The notes beneath the pieces were generated by a model. That model was not told the DNA's origin. It did no database searches and worked only from the letters and a program-made list of their open reading frames with translations. The position numbers were made by a program, and so were the translations under genes. This document shows, one piece after another, positions 17,801 through 27,995 of a DNA stretch of 64,000 nucleotides. The DNA is from Engraulis encrasicolus (lineage: Eukaryota; Chordata; Actinopteri; Clupeiformes; Engraulidae), in the NCBI RefSeq assembly GCF_034702125.1, contig NC_085872.1, positions 34,674,088 to 34,738,087 of the forward strand, in the 5' to 3' direction. The first letter of the stretch is position 1. Each line of letters starts with the position of its first letter.

Positions 17801-19539
17801 TCTTTCTGACAAAGCAATGAACAAAAAACACTAGTGGTGTTTATAATATTTCTGAAGTTATTTTCTTTAGTTTTCAGGTTTTAGTTTTTTTTAAAATTTA
17901 ATATTGTTTCACCAACATGACCATCTTGAGCTGGTCTGTCCTGTTCCTGTCGGTTACTAGGGTTACTACAAGCGCACCCCGGAGTACATCCCTATCCGAG
18001 ACTGGAAGCGCTTGGGTTGCCACGCCGTTCCCATGGTGCACACATCTTACCTGGTGGATCTGCGCAGGAGGGCCAGCAGAGACCTGGCCTTCTACCCACC
18101 ACATCACCTGTACCCTTGGACACTGGATGACATCATGGCTCTCGCCTTCTCGGCCAGGCAGGCAGGTGAGGGCAGGGGTTACCATGGTGATGCAGACAAG
18201 ATTTGAAGCGTCACAATAATTCCACTATTTCTTTAGCAGAGATCGGGTAGTTCAAAAAGTAGCACACTTTTCTGCCCAGTGTTTGTAAACGAACTACAAA
18301 GTACAATAACATCCAATATCATCCTTGTTGTTAATACAAAAGTTAAAAATAGATGTATGATGTTCATTATGTCTAACTGTTATAGTAACACATTGTTTCT
18401 TCTTATGCTTCAGACATGTTTAAGTTTCATCTTTTACCTGACATGTTTCGATGGTGTAGCTTACGTCTTCAGCAGAGGGTCACATGGATGTTGATGCATG
18501 ACGTGCTTTAAATTATTTATTTTTATATTCTAACAATACTGTTAACCATGGGTCCTCTGTTGTCTCTCCACCACCTCACACAGCCGTTCAGATGTTCCTG
18601 TCCAACAGAGAGCATTATGGGTACATGCCATTGCCAGTGAAGCCAGATCAGACACTGGAGGATGAAGTGGAGAGCTTTTCACACACTGTCTCAGAGGCGT
18701 TGAGTAGGTTTCCCCTTATCACTCTCCATGGAATGTAGCAGCACTGTGTAATCAAGTCAACTTATACAAAAACCAAACTGTATTTCTTTCAAGGTTGAAA
18801 CAAAATATGCTATTCTTCAGTACTTATAATACTATAGCACTGATAGTTGTATACACTGTAGTTGCCATAGGCATAGAATATCATCCGAGATTAAGTTTAA
18901 AAAAGCCCTTGAGGTATCAACACTCTTTCAATGGGGAATACATCTGAAATAATGTAATGTTTGCATACAGTACACACAGCCCACCCTTCACTCCATATCC
19001 TCCACTCTCACTCTCTATCTTTTTTCTTTTTCTTCTGTCTTCTCATTTACTGTCTCTCTGTGTGCACTCTGGGTCCTCTCACTGGGGAGAGAGAAGTTTC
19101 ACCTTTCTGTGACGTTTCCCCCTCTCATTCCACCAGCAGTGATGGAATTTAACCGTTTTCCCTCATGCTGCCGACTATCCCCATTTCCCATTCACTGAGT
19201 CCACCCCCCCTTCCAATACCCCAACCCCAGTACTCAGGGCCACTTACAGCTTTGACTGGGCCTGGGACAAAATCATTTGATAGGGCCCCCCTCCAAATAC
19301 ATGGAATTATATGAGAACCCATTTCTGGGGCCCCTCTTTCCCTAGGCCCGAGGCCACTGTCCCCTTTCTCTCCTCTACCTCACCATGACTACTGCATAGC
19401 TCTCATAACTGCGGCATTTTCTTTTCACATGATGAACACATGATTTCAAATGACTTCGAATACTAGCCTTGTAAACTAGGCAAACCCCAGCGGCACAAAA
19501 TATTTTTACCTGGCAGATTGGTCTAGCACCACATCATTC

Positions 19540-19625
<86 letters not shown>

Positions 19626-22600
19626 AGGCTTTTTTGCCTTTATTTTTAACAGGACAGTGGAAGAGAGACAGGGAAGGATTGTCAAATGACCCGGGCCGGA
19701 ACAGAGGGCCGCCGGGTAGTAACCCAGAGCCATGGCAGGGCTGTCAATCACAATTGTGTGTGAACTGTGCGCATCTATTTCTTTCTGTCTGAATATGTGT
19801 TTCATACACCTTACACATTTTTGATGATACATGTGGAAGACAAGTAAACACAGCTGTTCTTCCTTTGAGTTCTCCCAGCCCAGTCACAAGCTGAGTGATT
19901 TGCACTAAAGCATGTGTAACGGATGGCGACTAGCAGAGTTCGGCGGTAGAACGTTGGTAACCCTCCCTTAGCCTCATACTGTATCAGTAGTGCTGGGCGA
20001 CCTTAAAGGGACACTGTGTGAGATTTTTAGTTGTTTATTTCAAGATTTCATGCTGCCCATTCACTAATGTTTCCTTTTTCATGAATACTTACCACCACCA
20101 TCAAACTCTAAGTATTCATTATGACTGGAAAAATTGCACTTTTCATACATGAAAATGGGGATCTTCTCCATGGTCCGCCATTTTGAATTTCCAAAAATAG
20201 CAATTTTTAGCTGCAAAAATGATGTTACTTGGACCATACTAGGAAACATTTCTTTATTACTTGGTAAACTTTCATGTAAAGATCAAATTTGACATTAGGC
20301 AGCCTAGTTTCAATGAGCAGCATATCTGCAGTACCTTTTTTGACCATTTCCTGCACAGTGTCCCTTTAGGCTCAGCAATATCGTGCTGTGCCTCCCATGC
20401 CCCAACTAGAACATTGAATGGCAGATCGTGGGTTCAAGCCCAGAGTGCTGAACTAGTGCAAATGACCTCAGTTACACATGTACAGTATGTATAGCAGGGC
20501 CCCTATATACTTGGGGCCCTGGTGACCAGGACTGGATAAAATAATCCATTTAATCGATAATCGATCAATATCATTTAAAATTCACATAATCGATTCACAG
20601 GGCACAAAATCGTTTTTTTTTTCTTTTTTTTTCTTTTTCTTTTTGTTCTTTTTGTTTAATTTAGGTCTATGGAAAATACCCATAGGTATTAGTCAATTAG
20701 GCCTAGGCCTACTTATTACAAATTAGCAATCTGTTAACACTGTCAAGCCACAGCCCTCTGACATTTTTATATAAACGTAGGCAACAGCATCTTTTGGGGG
20801 AAATCCTTGCACCAAGAAGGGAACGGATTGAATCGATTCGGAATGAAGAAGAATCTAGTGTGTGACACTAAAAGCTACACCATTTAAAATTATCAATTTA
20901 GAAAGATTGTTGAATAACTACACGATGAAGGTTATTGCCATTTAGTTTGCACACTACGTGCAAGCCAGCTTTCAACAGTAACATATTTCTCATAGCTGCT
21001 AATTATACCACTCTGCACTCTTTTGTAGCAGGTACTGTAACCCACGAGTGTGTGAGAACTGTATATTGTCCACCCTCAACATCTGACATTGTCATTCATC
21101 ATTCTGTTGCTGATGCCTTCCCCCTCAGTTGAGCATGTCCTGGGAACATCACAATACCTGCGCACGTTGCCAAAGCCGAGGGACAGGATGGTGTTTGATG
21201 AGGTAAATGGGTCAATGACGTTTTATGGGGGGGCTCAGACGTCAGGTGATACAACCACAGCTAATGCCCATGAATTGATTTGTAATTGGTAATGAATGTA
21301 CTGTAATCAATATGCTTTTTAGATTGTCTACTAAAAACAAAAAACATTTAATCCACAATAGTGGCATGAGCTGTGGTTGCACCACCCTGACGTGTACTAC
21401 TACTAAAATGTCACAAATTACCCAAATAAACATTTCCGACTTGCGCCCTCATGCCTTAGTAAATTCATTATGATGAATTTGCTTTAATCCTGGCTCACAA
21501 GGTAGAATTCGAAAAAGATTTTTGTCAGAATCTGGACTCATACATCTCAAATTTATCTTAAGGTTTACACTTGGTTTCAATGAATGACCACATAAACCAT
21601 ATAGACTAGTTCAACCAAACTGTAAACCTTAGCTTTGTGAGATTACTGTATAAACATGTAAAATGCATTAACGACTTATGAGTAAATCTGCTAAAACCCA
21701 TGCCACAGATTTTTTTTCACGCGTAATACACATAACAACTGAACTAATGCTGTTTCTGGAACCTGTCTGTTGTTAGATCTACCTCATCAACCTGCGGCGA
21801 CGGCAGGACCGGAGGGAGAGGATGCTTAGCACACTTGACGCTCTGGGCCTGGAGGCCACTCTCACTGATGCAGTGGATGGCAAGTACGACAACATAGCTT
21901 GCATATCACCTGTGTCACTCGCTTAAAAGCAACGCTCAGTCATTTTCAGAGAATGTTCAGAAACAACCTGTTCTGTCAAACTTATGCAGTGAGAGGTAAT
22001 AGCACATTGGGGATGATAAATTGCATTCAAAGTTGATGATTAACTGACGTAAGTTTGGAGATATTGTAATGGTGAAAACTTAATTTTGCTCTAATGGCCA
22101 ATGGTCTATGAAGTATTTAATATCTGTGCTCTATGTTTTTATTTATGTGAAACAAAACTGCTAGCTCTCCTTTAGATAAATAAGATTTAGATGACTCTTT
22201 ATTGCCCCCATAGGGTATTTTTTCCACTTACTCTTTTGTTTCTTTTGTCTTTCAGAGCTCTAAACTCTTCCCAGTTGGTGGCGATGGGCATTGATATGTT
22301 ACCTGGTTACATTGACCCCTATTCCGGTCGTGTACTCACCAGAGGAGAGATCGGTTGTTTCCTCAGCCATTACAACATTTGGAAACAGGTATTGTATGTA
22401 TGGCGTTTCATGCACTCACTTAGTTACATGTGTATGACTATAATATAGTGCTTACCAGTGGAGGACAAAGTAAAAGTAAAAGTACTTCCGTGGTGTAATT
22501 ACAACAGTAGCACATGATATTACATAGCTGTTACACCGTTTACTCCATTTTACCTACCTATTGAGATAGACTTTGTTATTACTGAAAAACAATAAAAACC

Positions 22601-22693
22601 TAACAAGGACCCACCACAAACTCAACCCAACCTGTGCAGAATCAGCTTGTCACCAAATAAACATTTGATAATTTTATGTAAAAAAGCTCAGGT

Positions 22694-22729
<36 letters not shown>

Positions 22730-25299
22730 GCCTGGGTCATTTCCCAACCCCAACCCCATCTCCCTCTCTCTGGCCTTTACTATCTTGAATAAAGGCATAA
22801 AAGCCTAAATAATAAATAAGTCTTTTAAAGTACGTGTCTGAATCATTGTGTGCCCCTCCCCATCCCCCAGATGTTGGCTAAGGGGCAGCAGCAGGTGCTG
22901 CTCCTGGAGGATGATGTGAGGTTTGTGAGCCGCTTCAAGACCCGCCTGCTGACCATCATGCAGGACGTGGAGGCAGCTGGCCTGGACTGGGACCTCATGT
23001 GAGAAGCAGCTGCTTATATACTGTCTACACTTACACACTTGGAGTTAGAAATATAAGCCCAAGTCAATGTGCATTTCCTGTGCATACCTACCTATAGAGT
23101 TATACCGATATAAAATATCGTCACATTTCCGCAAAGTTGGGTGATGCTGTTACTTAACATTTGGGACTACTCACTTTGGTCATAACTTCATCTTGATTGC
23201 GGACGTTTTGCATTTGCATATTTGAAAGGCAGGGTGTAACTTAAATCTAGCCATATATTATGCACCAGCTTCCAGCAACCAAAGGATGAAAATAGCTCCT
23301 CCACTATGCCATGCACTGCAGGCTATATTATATAACACCGACCCTGACTTATTCGTCCTGCCTCTTTTGTGTGTTTGTTAATAATTGTCTTTTGAATTTC
23401 GACTTCATTTCATTTCCTATTCTTTTATTTTTTCTATTTTCTGTTCACTACAAATACTGTACACACAACTTTAATTCCACTTGTTTTGGTGTGCAGTCGT
23501 ACTGTGGGGCTTGCATAGACTGGCAGATGGTGTTTATGCAAATGGCCATCTTGCCTCTTTCATAAAGCTCTTTCCCATGTCGGCACCCCCAATTTCCCCT
23601 CCTTAGGCCCCTGTCTGCCCCCAGTGCCCCCCCTTCCCCAAGCTGCATTTGAAGCACGTTACTCCCACTTTACTGCCCTCACCAACCACCCACCACCCAT
23701 GCATACACATTATAGTCTGGCCAACTGCTGTGTCTGTGGGTTGTACAAGTACTTCACAGTAATTTTATGTAGGTGGCAAATACACATCTTTGAATCCTTG
23801 ATACCCCGCTTTTTATCTCCTCCACTCAAAGCATGCGCCGTATAGAAGTCTAACCAACTGCAACTGCATACTTCTGTGATAAAGTGATAAACGTCTTTGA
23901 ACCCTTGAAACTCCCTACCCACCACCCCAGCCCCACACCTCCTCTGCACCCCTTCTGTCTTTATCTCCCCCCAGTTATGGGGGGGTGTAAGCACCCCTCT
24001 TTATCTCCCCCTGTCAAATCATGCACAGTATCGTCTGGCCCAACTGCAATTTCTCTTTGTCATACTTCACAATATCTCTGCATGTGCACATCCTTCAATA
24101 TTGAACCACACACACCCTCTCTTCATCTCTCATGTGGGGCGCAAGTGAAGTGACTTAACAGTATCTCTACATGTGCACATCCTTGAATCCTTGAATCACC
24201 CCACACCCTAACCCCCCAGCCCCCCAACACACCCCATCTTGAATACTTTAGCTGAACAACTTCATGGTACAGTACTACTTCTACTTCTATGCACGTTATT
24301 AACATACATCCTTGAATCCATCAACGCCACCTCGTCCCCTGGACCCCCTTTGTCTTTCTCCCCCCCTTCTCCAGTTACGTGGGCCGCAAGCGTCTGCAGG
24401 TGAAAGACCCCGAGCGCTGGGTGAAGGGGGTGATGAACTTGGTACACCCCGACTATTCCTATTGGACGCTGGGGTACGCCCTCTCTCAGCGGGGGGCACG
24501 GAAGCTGCTCGCCGCTCAGCCCTTTGGCAAGATGCTGCCCGTGGACGAGTTCTTACCCATCATGTTCGACCGTCACCCAAAGTTAGTCAATCCCCAAATA
24601 ATACTTATCTGCAATATGTATAATATGTATCTGCACTTGTTGTTCTGTATATTTCCTATGCACTTTGTATCTGCTAGTGATGTTGGCTATGATTATGTCC
24701 TCGATTGTAAGTCGCTTTGGTTAAAAAGCGTCTGCCAAGTGCAATGTACTGTGGTCACTCACAAGGGGTTTTAGTCTTTATTTTGTTGTAGGTTGTCGGA
24801 GGAAACACTTTGCATCTCATTGCATGTGTATGCTTGCTTGGATATTTTAGTTTTTTTGCCTGTTTTGGGTTCTGTATTTGATTGCGGAACAAATGTTTGC
24901 CTCCATCCTCCACATCTAGTCTTATGTTTTATTTTATTTTATTAACTATAGATTATAGTTTTCTTTGTTGTCTGTTGCACATTCAGATGATTGCATGGAT
25001 AATTGTGATGTATATGTAAATGTGCAATCTCCAACTCTCCCTTCCTGTGCAGGGAAGAGTACATGGGCTACTTTGAGAAGAGGGATCTCAAGGCCTTCTC
25101 GGTGGAGCCGCTGCTGCTCTTCCCCACGCACTACACAGGAGAGCCCGGCTACACCAGCGACACCGAGACCTCCACCATCTGGGACAATGAGAGCCTGCGA
25201 ACGGATTGGGACCGCGAGCACGCCCAGCGTAACCATGATGGCACACGCCCCCAAGTCCCAACCACCAGTAGCAGGGGCAGCCAGCAGGACGAACTCTGA
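11869..25299 (+). CDS. colgalt1: Procollagen galactosyltransferase, COLGALT1-like (GT25 family)
   Basis: Twelve exons join in phase: 11869-12098, 14345-14455, 15717-15834, 17615-17749, 17961-18165, 18584-18703, 21129-21202, 21777-21883, 22256-22388, 22871-22998, 24375-24581, 25053-25299, giving 604 aa; human COLGALT1 is 622 aa with 12 coding exons. The family transfers galactose from UDP-Gal to hydroxylysine of collagen in the ER. Seen: N-terminal signal peptide (about residues 1-24), [15 protein letters not shown], the DxD motif in [80 protein letters not shown], and the C-terminal QDEL ER-retrieval signal. The start is the only ATG giving a signal peptide before the conserved block. CERCAM is a less likely identity: [13 protein letters not shown] and [14 protein letters not shown] match COLGALT1 better. 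It is diverged where the family has YPDEEGPKHW (here [11 protein letters not shown]). Confidence 0.88.
12899..13294. mobile_element. GC-rich MITE in galactosyltransferase intron 1
   Basis: The ends are inverted: TTAAGGGGTCTGACACACCA at the left and, reversed, TAAGGGCCAAAACATACCA at the right, each followed by AGGCGG. The body is GC-rich and CpG-rich, unlike its surroundings. There is no coding capacity. TTA at both ends may be a 3-bp target duplication, as in PIF/Harbinger elements. Confidence 0.65.
13289..13606 (-). mobile_element. tRNA-derived SINE
   Basis: Read on the - strand it starts with a tRNA-like head: a box A-like TAAGCAGTTAGGGCG and a box B-like GGTTCGACTCC. A body follows that ends near the GTGAAAGCCCAATTGGG segment. 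The same family lies in the opposite orientation at 37838-38185. Confidence 0.75.
13617..13838. repeat. Teleost interspersed repeat, AAAGCGATTTACA family
   Basis: It begins with an ACATTACATTGCAC-like run and TTATTCAAAGCGATTTACA, continues with CAAGGGCACTTTATCCATGG, and ends in a tRNA-like CTTGCAACC...TTAGGCC part. Related copies in this window are at 45912-46138, 61046-61150 and 62795-63010. Confidence 0.7.
14456..15075 (+). repeat. Degenerate minisatellite of about 60-bp units next to exon 2
   Basis: Units share the pattern (G)TAAGGCTGTGGTGTG, then AAACTCTG and ACTTCACAT. They recur near 14770, 14876, 14932, 14985 and 15040, and resemble the genuine exon 2 donor and the bases after it (14450-14490). 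The array appears to have grown from the 5' splice site of exon 2 itself. Confidence 0.6.
17060..17275. repeat. MITE family B, diverged copy
   Basis: It holds the family B core (CTTTCATATGTGTGCATTCTTG, TTTTGAGAACA, GCATTTTGCAATGCAATG) and the terminal AAAATGGATGTCATTTTGCA. Other copies are at 40554-40810 and 47720-47975. Confidence 0.6.
19549..19622. repeat. (AT)n microsatellite
   Basis: About 74 bases of uninterrupted AT dinucleotides in intron 6 of the galactosyltransferase gene. It is followed directly by a SINE-like segment. Confidence 0.95.
19622..19745 (-). mobile_element. tRNA-derived SINE fragment
   Basis: AAGGCTTTTTTGCCTTTATTTTTAACAGGACAGTGGAAGAG and the following tRNA-like part correspond to the SINE at 63228-63415. 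The (AT)n run sits at its A-rich tail. Confidence 0.55.
20003..20368 (+). mobile_element. MITE family A, full-length copy
   Basis: Starts TTAAAGGGACACTGTGTGAG and ends CTGCACAGTGTCCCTTTA. It is nearly collinear with the copies at 398-768 (reverse) and 43467-43835. It lies in intron 6 of the galactosyltransferase gene. Confidence 0.85.
22440..22565. repeat. Short interspersed repeat shared with 14190-14290
   Basis: CAGTGGAGGACAAAGTAAAAGTA and GTGTAATTACAACAGTAGCA are close to the segment around 14190-14290 (AGCAGAAGTACT, GTAATTACAACACTAG). The class is unknown. Confidence 0.45.
22693..22729. repeat. (GAT)n microsatellite
   Basis: About 12 GAT units in intron 9 of the galactosyltransferase gene, next to a SINE tail (22729-22805). 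Confidence 0.9.
23940..24374 (+). repeat. Degraded copies of the exon 11 acceptor region
   Basis: The genuine acceptor and exon start (CTCCAGTTACGTGGGCCGCAAG across 24374/24375) has look-alikes at 23971-23991 (CCAGTTATGGGGGGGTGTAAG) and 24125-24148 (TCATGTGGGGCGCAAGTG). Each is preceded by the same TCT/CCC-rich tract, and the ACATCCTTGAATCC phrases between them also repeat. Confidence 0.55.
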
Positions 25300-25706
25300 T
25301 CCAGAGATGTTTTTGTTTGTTTGTCTGTTTGGTTGGTTGGTTGGTTGAAATAACTTTTTAAGAAAATTAAAAAAAAAAGGAAGAAAGATGTAATGGAGGA
25401 GGATGGGGTTCGCATTGGTGGGTGACAAGCAAAGGCACTACATTCGTACTGTTGTGGATAGCTGAGCTGTGTGCTGTGTGTATCTGTATGTGAGATTGTG
25501 AGACACACCCTGAGGGATTGCATGTGCTCTGGATTCATCCACAGGGGGCAGTATTGAGTCACTCTGGACCGCCGACATCATGACTCCTCCGTCCTGTGAA
25601 GTTTGCCCAATAGTTCTAATACTGCACTACTTCTTTAGCCTGATTTTGTAGATAAAGAGACATGGATTCTTGACAAAATGAAATTGATGACATTCAGTAA
25701 GAAAAC

Positions 25707-25804
25707 AATAAAACGGCTTCAAACCTTTTCAGATATGATCTAAATTCAAGGATTTCTCCGCCTTCCTTTTGATTCAAGTCATCTTACTTTTTCTTTTTAA
25801 TAAA
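25707..25804 (+). terminator. Candidate poly(A) signals of the galactosyltransferase gene
   Basis: AATAAA occurs at 25707-25712 and 25799-25804, about 400-500 bases after the TGA at 25297-25299. Both are followed by T- or GT-containing sequence. Confidence 0.6.
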
Positions 25805-25884
25805 TTTGCCTTTGTACATGAACTGGTGCAAGACCTGTAAACATGCTCGTCCTGCTGTATCAAATGATATCTGCCCTGCACCAC

Positions 25885-26612
25885 AGTCCTCATGGGCGGC
25901 TGGTGACTGGTGGCCTGGGGATCTAGTCTACCACTGCTTCACCCTCTCTCTAAACCAGGGGTGAGGAACCTTTTTCAATCGAAGTTCCTCCAAGGGCTGT
26001 ACTATGAACACAAACCAGGATTTCCCCTGCACTTTAGGCCTATATTGAAGGTGGCCACCTTTACAACAGACCCCACCTTCACTAGGTCCCCTGAAAATAT
26101 AACTTAATTGTATTGCAAATGTAATTTCTAAGATTTATTTACAAGATTTCTTTATTTTAAGTGAAACTGCATAACATTAAAATTAATTTGGGGGCTGGAA
26201 AAGACAGCCTCAAGGGCAGTAAACAGCCCTCGAGACATAGGTCCCCCATCCCTGCTCTAAACTCTAGAGCAGGGGTTCCCAAACCTTTTCCAACTTGGGG
26301 CCCACTTGAAAATTTCAGAAATGGCCCTGCCTTGGCCTAACTGTAGGGCACTGGGTTACTACGCTGGCGATCCAGATTCGATTCCAGCTTGGGTCGTTTG
26401 CCAATCCCATCTCTCTCCCCACTCATTTTCTGACTCTCCTGTCAAAAATAAAGACAAAAAGCCCTAAACAATATATTTATATATTTATATTTATATACTT
26501 TAAACTACTCCTTCAGCTTTGAATGAAAAAGGTTCCTCGGCCCTGGTTTAGAGAGAGGGTGAAGCCGTAGATCCCCAGGCCACCAGGCACCAGCAGCACA
26601 TGAGGACTAGTT
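25885..26612. repeat. Inverted duplication of about 90 bp around nested repeats
   Basis: Positions about 25885-25975 and 26523-26612 are inverse copies (shared GGTGGCCTGGGGATCTA and CTTCACCCTCTCTCTAAACC). Between and over them lie a hAT-like repeat (25960-26256, related to 55577-56370) and the element at 26270-26778. Confidence 0.65.
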
Positions 26613-26778
26613 ATATATTTTAAATAAACTGAAATGTTCGGGGCCCACCAATGACTGACATAATGAGCAATACAACACAAATAAATACGACACAAATATT
26701 TTCATTTTTAGAAAATGATTTCACGGCTCACTTGGAATACTTTTATCTGTTTTATGGCCCACAGTTTGAGAATCACTG
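26270..26778. mobile_element. hAT-like non-autonomous element with nested SINE
   Basis: Ends CAGGGGTTCCCAAACC and TTTGAGAATCACTG. The flanks CTCTAGAG and CTTGAGAG could be an 8-bp target duplication with two differences. A tRNA-like SINE (about 26325-26465, GATTCGATTCC box B) and part of the inverted duplication are nested inside. Confidence 0.55.
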
Positions 26779-27242
26779 CTTGAGAGGTTTTTGACCTTTT
26801 TTTTAGACAAGGGCACACTTTTCAACAGGCAACCCTGTTAATATACAGTTGTTCTGTAATTGTTCCATGGCATACCTGATGATCCCTCAGCTCAGGGCAC
26901 ACTAGTTTTGCTCGGTCTACACAGTGGTTGAAAAGCACTGGTCTGGAGTGCTGCTGCACCTTGTCACTCGACACCTGGCCATTTCTAAGAGGCGACAGGC
27001 CCCTGGGTCTGATTCATCAGGCTATTGATGACAATTAAGTAACAAGATGCTCGAAACACCTAGCAACATCTCTGCACTGCAGCCGGTCTAAAGTGACAAA
27101 CACACTGTGCAGAGGGGGGTGACTAATGCCTAGGTGGGCGTTTGAGAAGACTTATGTGAGCTGTGAGGCTTTGGTGAGGTTAGACCAAAATGAAAAATAA
27201 AAGTCTGCCTCAACCAGGATCCTTCTGCACACACCTTTTTTT

Positions 27243-27594
27243 TAGGGCTGGGACTCGATTCATATTTTTAAATCGAATTAATCTTTAGGCTTTGAAATCA
27301 ATTTATCGAATTAATCGCATTTAAATATCTGACGGTGATTTTTTTTTTCACATGGATTTTGAAAAATTACAATAAATAAGCTTAATCTACATGTTATTCA
27401 TTTTTAAAAGAAGAGAGAACTCTTCTCAATTTCAGCAGGCTGTTCACCATCAGGCGTAATACTATCCTCCACTGGTCTAATCCAGAACTATGCAGCTATA
27501 TTACACTGCGGTAATTTTTTTAAATCGCATTCATTAATTCATCGAATCATGTGATTAATTAATTGAAATTAATGCATTAATGTCCCAGCCCTAG
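27243..27594. mobile_element. MITE with AGGGCTGGGAC ends
   Basis: The ends are TAGGGCTGGGACTCGATT and its inverse, and the body is rich in AATTAATCG motifs. A second copy is at 63429-63807 in the opposite orientation. It has no coding capacity. Confidence 0.75.
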
Positions 27595-27767
27595 TTTTTT
27601 TTTTTTTTTACTTCTTTTGGAGCAGTAAGATCCTGGTTAAGGTGGACTTTTTCATTTTGACCTTGACATTTGGTTGTCCTGCTCCCAGGTCAGACATTTT
27701 TCTGGATGTGCAAGCTTTAAACTACTGCTTCAGCTTTGATGAGGCTACCAACTATGAATGAACCAAT

Positions 27768-27892
27768 GGATGAATGGATGAATGGATGAATGAATGAATG
27801 AATGAATGAATGAATGAATGAATGAATGAATGAATGAATGAATGAATGAATGAATGAATGAATGAATGAATGAATGAATGAATGAATGAATG
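27768..27892. repeat. (GAAT)n microsatellite
   Basis: About 125 bases of TGAA/GAAT tetranucleotides directly beyond the 3' end of the KLF transcription unit. Confidence 0.95.
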
Positions 27893-27995
27893 AACAATTA
27901 AATGAACAAGTCCACTGGTAGATCCTTGAAAATATACTTGTGGGTAACTAACTGCTCACGTTATTCTACAACAGACACAAAATACAACTTGTATT

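Noticed and set aside
11869..25299. CERCAM as identity of the galactosyltransferase gene
   Set aside because: The segments [27 protein letters not shown] and DMWADYIL match COLGALT1 better, and the galactosyltransferase DxD-type motifs are kept.
24946..25562. Long antisense frames opposite the last galactosyltransferase exon
   Set aside because: Shadow frames of the GC-rich coding exon and its 3'UTR; no homology and no splice support.
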